This document shows positions 1 through 10,200 of a stretch of DNA of 14,373 bases, piece after piece (position 1 is the first letter of the stretch; every line of letters begins with the position of its first letter). Origin of the DNA: Phoronis ovalis (Eukaryota > Phoronida > Phoronidae); the NCBI GenBank assembly GCA_028565635.1, contig JAOXYB010100604.1, positions 1 to 14,373 of the forward strand, written 5' to 3'. The notes under the pieces are model-generated. The model made no database searches and had not been told where the DNA came from. It saw only the letters and a list, made by a program, of their open reading frames with translations. The position numbers were made by a program, and so were the translations under genes.

Positions 1-1024
1 TCGCATTTGTATGCGAAATTGAGGCCCTCACATCGATGCTATAAAAATATTCAGAATTGGCAAAAATCCAAAAATGGTGTAAACTTACAAAAGCTCCAAA
101 TCCTAAATGACAGGTTAAACCAAATGTTTTTCTTTAAAAAAAACAGCAGTAGGGGATTTCTTATAAGGAAGCATTCAAAAATTACCATTCCTTTATCTAA
201 ATTTGGCTAAAAACGGCAAAATATATCAAGGACCCAAAATTTTACTTAAAATTTGGGGTTCATGACCTTTTGACCTCTGGTGATCCCATGCAGCGTTCTA
301 TCGTAGTAAACGTGAATTTACCGCGTAGCACATGTCATCTTCTTTCCAATAAGTGGTCATTCTCTACAATATTTACTCCTATCATAAAAATATAGGATAT
401 AATGCTATCCTTACCCCTGTTTAGACCAATTCTGCTGACTCAGCAACAAAATCATAAAAGCGTCCGTAGCTAAAAATTGGCCCAGGTACCGAGATGTCCA
501 TTTACTCTGGAAATGTGAGTTAGGACCCAAGGTATTCAAAAAATCCCATTTTGTCTTTCTATACGCTAGGTCGATTTTTTACCCTCGGCTGACGGACTAA
601 TATGTTTTATACCCTTACTCAAACAATAAAAACAGTAGAAATCATAAAAAACCAAGCTGATGGTTAGATAACAGTGATACATAACATCGTAAGAAATTAC
701 ATTACAGTGTCACAGAAGTATACAGTCGACAGACACTTTCTTCACAATAAACAAACACTTGCATTTATAAATTTCATTAATACTAAGGTGAGTTAATTAA
801 TAAATAAATTAATAGGTACAAATTGTCTAATAGCACCATGTTAGCATAATATATTTATGTTATATTTAAAATGCAAATATTGAAATCATTATGTTTCCAA
901 TGTTTCAGGCCTATGGTAAAACCACCATTACTGCTTTTCATTTTAGCTACCAATCATATCATTTACCAAAACTAATCAAAATTTGTCCTTGACAATGCTA
1001 TGAGCACTGTACTAAGTCATTCTA
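1..1024. other. 3' flank of the SLC37-like gene, no gene seen
   Basis: AT-rich DNA beyond the stop codon of the transporter. It includes the transporter's 3' untranslated region and probably intergenic sequence. A 67-residue open frame at the left edge (7-210) has low-complexity Lys/Asn-rich wording, no splice support and no family resemblance. No RNA gene or element with clear ends was found. Confidence 0.6.
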
Positions 1025-1209
1025 TCATATGTTGCTATCTGCTGACTTTGCCTGTTGTATCCGTTCGTATATCATGTGACCTCTTGCTGTCGCCAGAGTT
1101 GCCATAACGGTAAAGATGACCATCAATACGAACATACCCGAAAATCCATAATAATCAGAAACCAAACCAATTAAAGGACCTTCTACAACTGCTCCAATAC
1201 TACCAAAAC
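1025..1209 (-). CDS. SLC37-like gene, coding exon 13 (C-terminus and stop)
   Basis: Acceptor AAAACATTTCAG; ends in TGA at 1027-1025. Encodes FGSIGAVVEGPLIGLVSDYY, a last hydrophobic helix (MFVLMVIFTVMATLATA) and a 20-residue polar tail ending SADSNI. GSIGA-x-x-x-GPL-x-G-L is a hallmark of helix 11 in SLC37 proteins. I see no AATAAA on the coding strand in the first 250 bases after the stop, so the 3' end is not placed. Confidence 0.94.
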
Positions 1210-4200
1210 CTGAAATGTTTTGACAGAAATATAATGATTATTTCAAAACAAAAAAATCTGATGGCTTACTATTGGTAGTTTGCTGTCCAGTGGTATATCT
1301 TTGTTGACAATGGAAAACTGAGCCATGTCATTCATGACAACTTTGGAAATAAAAAAACTGTCTCTAAAACTACTTTCGCATGTCATAGAATGGTAATATA
1401 CGTTTAATGCATTTATGACTTCCCAATACTCTGATGATACTCATATTTGTAAAGTTAGATTTTGCATAAACATCTCACCATTTACAAACCCAACCACAGC
1501 TGCTGCTGCATTTCTATTGTCCATCTCACCAATCTGGGCTGGTACAGAGCCACCTAGGGACAAAAACCAAATGGCATTGGTTATGCTTTATATAAAGCAA
1601 CAAATGTAGATATTAAATAGGACATGTTTTTCCACCTGGCCTGTTGTGTTAAAAACAATAATGTACAGTTTTATCCGTGTAATATCAAGAAGACATTTAT
1701 CATGTCTAATGCCCATCCAATGTGTAAGATTATATTTTTTTGACATTATTGTTTTTTTTATATTAGAAAAGAATAAAATATATCATGCATTATAATCTGG
1801 TTTATCATTGTTTTGGTGGAGTACTCTTATTCAAAATGACTGTATGTCTGTCCGATGCGTTACCCTGGGGGTACTGACCATATTTTTAGATCGGGATGTG
1901 AAGTCCAAACTCAACATATCCACCCATTTTTAGGAATTTTGGTCTCAAAAATGGACCCATTTTTAGGGTTTTCTGTCACAAAAAGAAGCCATTTTTAAGG
2001 TTTTTTCTTGGAAAAACTATTCCCTTAGAATTGCTACCTTTAAATAAAATCGTGAAAAAACAACCCATTTTTAGGGTTTGTTGAAAAGTGGACCCATTTT
2101 TAGGGATTTATTTGTAAAAAAGTGACCCATTGGGGCACCAACCTATGGCCTTCTTAGAACCCCCTCGGAATTTTCCAAGCAGCGCTTCATTTTTGCAGCT
2201 ATAGATGCAACATAATATGCCCTCTCAAAAACAAATATGGCCACCAGTTGGCCATATTGGAAGTAATCTGGGTCAAAATTACACATAGCCTGTACTATCG
2301 CTGTACTTAGTCTGCACAGAAAACGAAGCTGATCGGATAAAAACTAAAGCTGTTATTATGACATACAATCTCGAGAACCAACATGGCTGCCAGTCGGCCA
2401 TCTTGGGAAGTGATCTACATCAACTATATGTGATAAGTAACCATATCAATAAATCTGAAGAAACCTAAGCAGGTAAAACCTTGCTTTTAAACATTACATA
2501 GTAGATCAAATTCAAAGATAACAATAAAATTCACCTCCCAAATGTGAGGCAATAACTCTTAAGGTGACCATACGGAGGTGTCTTACCTACATTATTGTGC
2601 TAACTTACAATTTTTATATCTGGTCCAAGGGCTATTGTGGAAGTTACAATTCCGTAAATTTAATACTTACGATTCCAGAACTCAGTAAAGGTATTTACAC
2701 GAATCGTAAAGATATGATATTTACTGAACACATTTTGGCTTCCGCAAAGTCATGATTCACAGAGTTGTAACTTTACCATGTTTCCGACAACAGGCCACAC
2801 AGAATACAACCAGTATAATGCAATAAACTTTTTATTACACTGAAGTTAAACTCTAACCATTGGCAATCAACACTGATGATGTTGACATTGGAATACGCTT
2901 TTGAAAGCTTTTTCTTGTACGTGTAAAATTTTTGTTCCACACTTGTTTACCAAATGGAATGAATATTACTGGAGATGGATTACAACAGTACTACATGGAA
3001 CATTCATTTTTACAGTCTGAAATTTCTACTCACCTAAAATCATATCTGGGCCACAATTTAGTGCTCCAGCAAACAGCATACACACTGAGTTAAACACTAC
3101 ACCCCATGTACTGGTTACCTTGTATAAGACAAGTGAAACTGCACTTAAAAAACAAAATACTGTGGTACCATATAAAGATCTGCCTTTAAATACACTGCAA
3201 AAAATAAATATCTTTCACTGTTAAAGCCAGTTTATTTATTTTTGATATTTAAAAATACCAAAAGATCAATGTTTTCGGAGTTTTTACATTTGATTCTATT
3301 AGATTGTTATCATTTCATAAACAGAGCAATGAATCACCAGCAATGTAAGGAAATTAACTTCATATTGATGCATTATTCAACATCTTTACAAGTGATCAAC
3401 TGTGTTACACTTGACCATCAGTAGTCATGAGACTTTAAAGAAATGTTTAAAGGAATATCACAAATATAAACTACCAGAGACTGATAGGCCTTTCTTATAT
3501 GATATTTCCGATCTGTTTTGTTGGTGTGGTAAGTCTAGAAATGGATTACTGCTGCTGATACTAAGTTTTCACATCATGTCGTAATACACTGATACACTGA
3601 CTGAGCCATAAATTAATGGTCAATTTCCATACCTTTTAAGTAAAAAACCCACAGAAGCACTACCGACCACACCACCTATTTCAAACATGGTAGAATACAT
3701 GCCAGCTTCAGTCTTGGTATAGTTTAACTACAAAGAGAACATTTTAAATGGTACACTTTAAAACTGCACAATACATTCCTTACATTCACTGCCTTGTAAA
3801 ATACATCTTTGTAGAATGTTTTGGCATGATTGAGAATGTATTATTATATTACATGATGGACATTATCTTGTTTCCCTGGAGTTTAGGTAACAGCGCAGGT
3901 GCATAATAGTGAAGCGAGCTCTTACATAACACGTACGCGTACTGGAGTATGACATAACCTACACACCTACAATCAGAATTCCATCTGTTAGTCCATGTGT
4001 TCCAATTGTAAATGGGTAATAAAATCTTATGTGTCCTGGTAATAACTAGATTATTTATCGAACTTTTTAGGTTTAACAGGTTTTCCCGTTTCTGTTAATA
4101 AGCCAGTATTCAGCAACCTTTTTTCCCCGCAATGTCATTAACTAAAAGACGAACACAAACACAAACACGTGACTTTATGCGCTATAAGCAGTTGGGAAGT

Positions 4201-7200
4201 CAAAAAAAGCATCTGAACTCGCCTTGGGTTTCACCGGTTTCATACTAATTAGGCACAAGGCTAATTGACGCATTCATCCAGATATCCCTCGAGGATGAGG
4301 AAATCATTTGTGTTCTTCAGGTACATAGTTTTGTCACAAACAGCCAGTTATTAACTGCATCAGATGATGATTATAATGGGGTTAAACACCTTTAGATATT
4401 TAGTTTTGTCTGACTGAACCAGATGGGAGAGTATCTTAAATGACGGACACATAATCTTAGAAAAAGAAGACATCACTTGACAAACAGGTTATAGTTACTG
4501 TAACATGATTTGTATACTTACATAATTTAATAAATACATTGGAAGCCACATATACATACTGTATCTCACAACCTTCAAGCAGAACATAGCAACACAGATT
4601 TCAGGTACAACTCTGAAAATATAAAATACTGATAAATAATCATGCAGTTCTCCAGGACTCTTATATAATATCATAGATTATTGTGATATTCAGTACCTAT
4701 AACTGTCTTGGTGAAGTTTTGTACATTTCTGTGACTTACGGAAAATGCATAATGTCCATCAATCGTGGTCTCGTCTCTTCTTTACCCCCAGAAGATGAAG
4801 GTTGAGCTGAAATGAATAAATGATTAAAATTATCTAAATATTTAGTCAATTATTTTCAAATCTCAAAATGTTTTCTTTTAATGTACTTCTGGCGTAGACT
4901 GATTCATGTGCCGGGCTTGCCAGTACATTCACTCGTAATCAAGGTGATTCAGGGAGGTTCTGCTGGAAAAGGACCATTTTTTTGGGGTCCTAGGTATCTC
5001 TACTGCTGGCAATTTTGCAAATTTTATGCGGTAATATTACTTTTCATTTGAGTCAAATGTTTTGATCTATTTGCCTCAATTTGTTGGCCCATTTATTCAA
5101 TGTTTACTATCAGGACTTAACCAACAGAATCACTGAGATTCTTGCCATATGGTATCTCTACCGACAAGATTTTTGCCATTTTGTATCTTTGTCGACAGCA
5201 TTTTTGAGCTAAAATCAGGTATCTCTACTGTAAGGATCTGGGAGGTCTAGCTGAACTCCTCCGTCTGAGTGTATGGAAGTGATACGGTTTTTATTTCTTT
5301 GCTTGTAAGCATCAAATGTAAACAGAAATTGTAGTTTGGAGCAGGAAAACAATGGTATGCCAATGCAAACCATATAAAATTTCTGAATAACTTTAGATGT
5401 CAGATTTGAATCATACTTATGAGAGACATGTTAAAAAATATCAGCACATTTGAAAACTCTAAAATACTTCACTACGCCATTGGTTATTATTTATTTACTG
5501 TTGCCAACTCATACACTCAGTTGAAAATAATTTTTCCAGTTACAGATTGACAAGCAAAAAGCAATGTATTTACTGTAAATTTTTTTTTATGAACTAATTG
5601 TGGGTCGGTTGCAATGGCGACAAACAGTCTTTTAAATGGCCCTAGGTAGTGCAGTAGTTTCAACGTTTCTTTAGGATTCTTAAAATAATTTGCATTTTCC
5701 CAAACCTACTGGGGAACTTTGTTTATTAAATCAATAATGGATAAATAGTAATTACTTACCTTTTCCGGGAACTTCTATTCCAACTTCTTGAGGTTGTTTG
5801 AAAATAAATAAAACAAGAATGCCTAGAGATCCCTGTAATAGAAATATGCATATATTGTAAATTAATATTCTTTTCAGACTGCTAATGGAAAATGAGTTCA
5901 AGTTTTTATAATGAGTATTTTTAAATAAAACTTCGTATATATTCAAAATAGTGCTTTTAGCTTAGCTACAAAAATATTTACTAGTAAAACCAATGGCTGA
6001 TCCAATATAAAATTTCTTTGTGTACCAAGCGACACTGAAATGTTGAGGAGCCTTAGTTTGCTACCGCTGCCAGTATTAGACATTTCTGATAAAAATTCAC
6101 AATTTCATCCTCAATCCTCAGCTTTGATATAAGTTTCATAATCTTAATACAGTACTAAATTATACTGCTGAGTAATTGTTTTTATAAGTTATGCTTACAC
6201 ATATTAAAGATGGTATTAAGAAAGTACTTCTCCATCCATAATATCTTTGAAGGGCGACCTGTAAATATAACCAAGATATCTTAACATCACCATGACAACA
6301 GGGGGCTTCTGTAAACTGCAGCGTAGTAATGTGTCCTTTTTGTAGTACAAAAGCAGAAGTGAACGAATCATTCACCAGCCAAAACATGTAACATGATATG
6401 ACCATGTCTCAGAGAAGGCATTCCAAGACACATACCCCCAGCACAATCTCCCTCTACAGCTATCTTGAGTAAGGGTGAAAGCTTTAAATACATGTATGTG
6501 CATATCAACTGCTAAAGAATATACGACCAGTTAATCACTAGCACATATTCTATCGGTAAAATTTAATCGGACTGCTAAGCTCAACATCTTACCACGGGGC
6601 AATGCTACCTCTAATGATTGGAGGTGTGAAGCCAGCCAGGGTAAACAGTTTGATTCAGATTATTAACTTTTTGCTTTAGTTTGTTACTATTCAAATTCAA
6701 AAACTTTTGATTATTCACTAGTGTTACCTTAGAATTGGCAAAAATTGATTACTACACAATTTTTTTTAAATTTCAGATAACTAATTACCTCTATATTTGC
6801 ATATATTTATATTCCAAGGACATTGAGTATTACACCTCCATCATCGACCTCTTTGCATCTTACCAATTTTTAAAGCCTGATAGGTAGTTACTTCTCAAAG
6901 ACTGAATTTGGTAAACATCTGATCCCAACCTCTAAAGATGTTAGGTTATAGAATTAGCATGATGTCTACAATAATGCTTATGATAGTTCATGCATTGCAC
7001 CTGTAATAAAATTATTACCTACCGCCAATGCCGTCCCCATAATACCACCCATAAAGGCACAAGTTCCAAATAATCCAAACATAGTATCTCTGTAATCATC
7101 AGAAAACCAAGCACCAAGTGCTTTGCTACAGTTAGGCCAGCATTGAGACTGAGCGGTTCCATTGATAAATAGAAGGACTAGGAATATAATAATATTGCTC

Positions 7201-10200
7201 CATTGACCAAACGTGCACTGTAAAGAAATTCATCGAATAATAATAATCTTGAGTTAATTCAACAACAGGAAATTGCCTCCTGTAATCAGTCAATCAGATA
7301 GGCATATGTCATATCTCAAGTATAAAAGGCTGATTCATTGGTCCATTGTCATCACACGATAGGGTCATACAGTTTGCCTCTTGGCATTAATTAAAAGCTT
7401 CACTTTTATACACTTTCTAAAATTTTCTTATTTTATTTAAAAAAAAATACTTTACCATAGAAATAGCTGATAAAATAAGACCAAATCCGAAGATTTTTCT
7501 AGCACCATATTTATCACCCAGTGGACCAAGAACCATCTGGAAAAAAAAGAAATACGCTAATCGTCCATGCATGAATGATATCCATTTCAAGGAATCAAAT
7601 GTAGATATAAATACCATAAACATGTTAAAATGATAAAGTAATTTCAGGTAAACTTATTCACAGGGTTCAAAAACAACTTCACTATATGTATGAGAAACTA
7701 GTGAGCAGACCATAATATTATATGAAACTCAAATAGTGTTGCCTTATAATCTTGAAATCTACAGAACAGCATATATCATTTTAATCAAAGTAGCATCTTC
7801 ATATAATCATGGCCATGAAAAACAACTCAAGGGGTTATTCAATCGATTTTACTGACAGTAATATTCTCATAGGAATCTTTGCCTGCATCCAACAAATTTG
7901 ATCTGTTTTGTTAGGACTCCCTCTATGATGTCATAGGTGAGCGGAAAGAAGCCAACAAACTATCATTAACATTGCAATTAATTGGAGGTGAAAAGAATTA
8001 ATAGTATAACAGTTTCCCTGCTTTCCTCTGTTTTGTTTGTGATGACAGCGGATATGCGATCGATCAGTCCCTAATATAAACGTGATACAGAATAGTAATA
8101 CACAATTACATCATTAATCTAACCTGCATGAATGCATAAGGAAACAGTAATGCCATATCTAACATCCCCAGCTGAGAATTGGTAAACAACAGTTCATCAT
8201 GTAGATCCGACTTAATCTGCAAAAGAATAGACATGTGACTAAGAACAGTTTTTCAAACACTATCTTAATTATGTAATACAGGGTGACCAGAAATAAATGC
8301 ACCAAGTTTCGTTTTCCAAAAGATACTTTCCAAATTTGAACCAAAGGTAGTTCATTTCTAATTGCAATATTATGACATTATTACAATTTTTCAAGAGTAC
8401 TTGTTTTTTTTGTGCATTTTTTGTGAATTATAGCATCTTTGAGATTGTAAGCATGAACACATTTAATAAACGGCTGTATTTCATTTAATAATAATTATAT
8501 TCTGATATTTGTATTTTTGATGATTTAATTTGTTTTAGAGAAGTGAACAAGAATGAAAACTTTTAATCTTGCTTGAAACTTTTAAAATATCAAATTTTAT
8601 ATTTGGAAAAATCCAAGATGGCACCCTTTTGGGCTCAGCTGAATTATGGGGTGTTCTTATATTATAATACTTACATCTAATAGATTAAAAATAAGTTAAA
8701 AATTGTATCACACTACTCAGTAACAACGTAGTCACTTCCTAAAACTTTTTATGTGTGAGAATTTATTTGAAACAAAACATAGTAAAAAGAATGGATGAAT
8801 AAAAAAAGAGACTTATCACCGACGTTCTGAATATCAGTCCAATCATAAACCTGTAAAATATTTACATCTACCGTTATACAATAAACTAAAAACATATTTA
8901 TTGCACCAAAAAATGATTCAAAACTAAAATAGTGAAATTGTACACTCAATTTAAAACTATAACACTATAAAATGGGCAGAAAAGCGGTGTTCAATATTCC
9001 AAAAATTGAAATTTCATTAGCACTTGATACCAGGAGGGGTAAAAATAGCACCAAAAGTAAAATAGACGACACACATGCAGCAGACAAGATTAGAATTGCA
9101 CAGATGATACCATTACAATTATTTTGATGTTTCATTTTCTATTTATTAACTAAAATTCCCTGAGTAACTCATTTTAAAACACGGCACATTTATTTCCAGT
9201 CAAAGTGGAGGTATTTCCACAGCTACAGTTTATCACAATAATTATCAATGTTTGTGACACGTGTAAGAATTGCTGAATACCTTGGAATATTTAACTTGAT
9301 ATATTAAGCCCAAGGTTATCAGCCTATCCTGCAAATACACTGATGCAGTACATTAGCACAAGTTGCAATGCCAGTCTGAATAACAGCTAGTCGTGGAAGA
9401 ATAAAATTAGCTCAGACATCAAAAAGCAATACGTCCTGGGAGTATACTTTACGTATTCCCAGACAGGGGTGTCATACTTCTATGGCATCTTATTTGGCAA
9501 CTTAAAGCATTGGTTAATTAGGTAAAATTAACCACACCAGAGTAAAATGTAGTTCAAGCGTCACTTTAAGTTTTCCAACTATACTGGTTGATGTCACGCT
9601 TTTTGTTAATTCGTTATTCAAGTTTTACAACTTTTTGCAAAGTCACAAAAAATCCATGGACTCCTAACCGACACCAAATTAAGCACAATGGTAGTGCAAG
9701 GCTATCATATTTTTTTTCAGTAAAGTAGGTAGTCCCGAATAGATGACCATTCTGCAGCTTGGATTTCTTTCATCTCAGGCAGGTTGAACTATCCTTTATG
9801 CATTTGCAACGACATAATATCCATTCAGTGCATGACGGATCTTCAAGAGAACATTTCGGATGTTGTGCTGTCTGTTGCGAAAGCTTTAATCAGGGGTTGC
9901 ACATTTGCATTTCAGCTTGTAGTACACGAGAGGAAGATTGAAATGGTGGATTCATTTTAGAGGTTTGTGCAGGGATTTATGATAAAGTTGTTGACAATAC
10001 ACCACTACAGTCACGTATATAATTGAATAGCAAGTCATGTTGAAATTTTATGGAGTTTACATATAAGGAGATTTTGCTTTTGGTTTTGCCAGTTCACGGA
10101 CCACTTTTTTGGCAATTCAACTTTCTCTTTTATGTCACGGTTTTATATTCTCTGCATGTTCTTACATTGTTCAGCTAGGATATCGAAAACTGGAATGCAT

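Larger units (their letters stand above)
1554..3033 (-). other. Intron 11 of the SLC37-like gene
   Basis: Runs from the GTGAGT donor after exon 11 to the CCTAG acceptor before exon 12. It contains the CCCATTTTTAGGG array and the 146-bp hairpin duplication listed separately. The rest (about 2520-3033) shows nothing recognisable. Confidence 0.8.

Noticed and set aside
7-210. 67-residue open frame at the left edge
   Set aside because: Lys/Asn-rich wording typical of AT-rich non-coding DNA; no domain, splice sites or neighbours to support it.
1924-2105. TTTTTAGGG words as interstitial telomere repeats
   Set aside because: The TTAGGG part is embedded in a 33-base unit and is not in head-to-tail hexamers.
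6160-6405. 81-residue minus-strand open frame
   Set aside because: Only the part at 6199-6258 is coding (exon 6 of the transporter). The rest is intron read through in the same frame.
7017-7022. Alternative donor six bases downstream of exon 5
   Set aside because: AG|GTAATA is a reasonable donor, but using it leaves one extra base relative to a phase-0 exon 6 and breaks the reading frame.
8279-8345. CAGGGTGACCAGAAATAAAT stretch as a transposon end
   Set aside because: It looks like an element start, but no inverted partner or target duplication is visible nearby.
8749-8949. 66-residue minus-strand open frame over the microexon
   Set aside because: It uses a different frame (VYDWTDIQNVG) from the one that joins exons 1 and 3 in phase, and shows no transporter resemblance.
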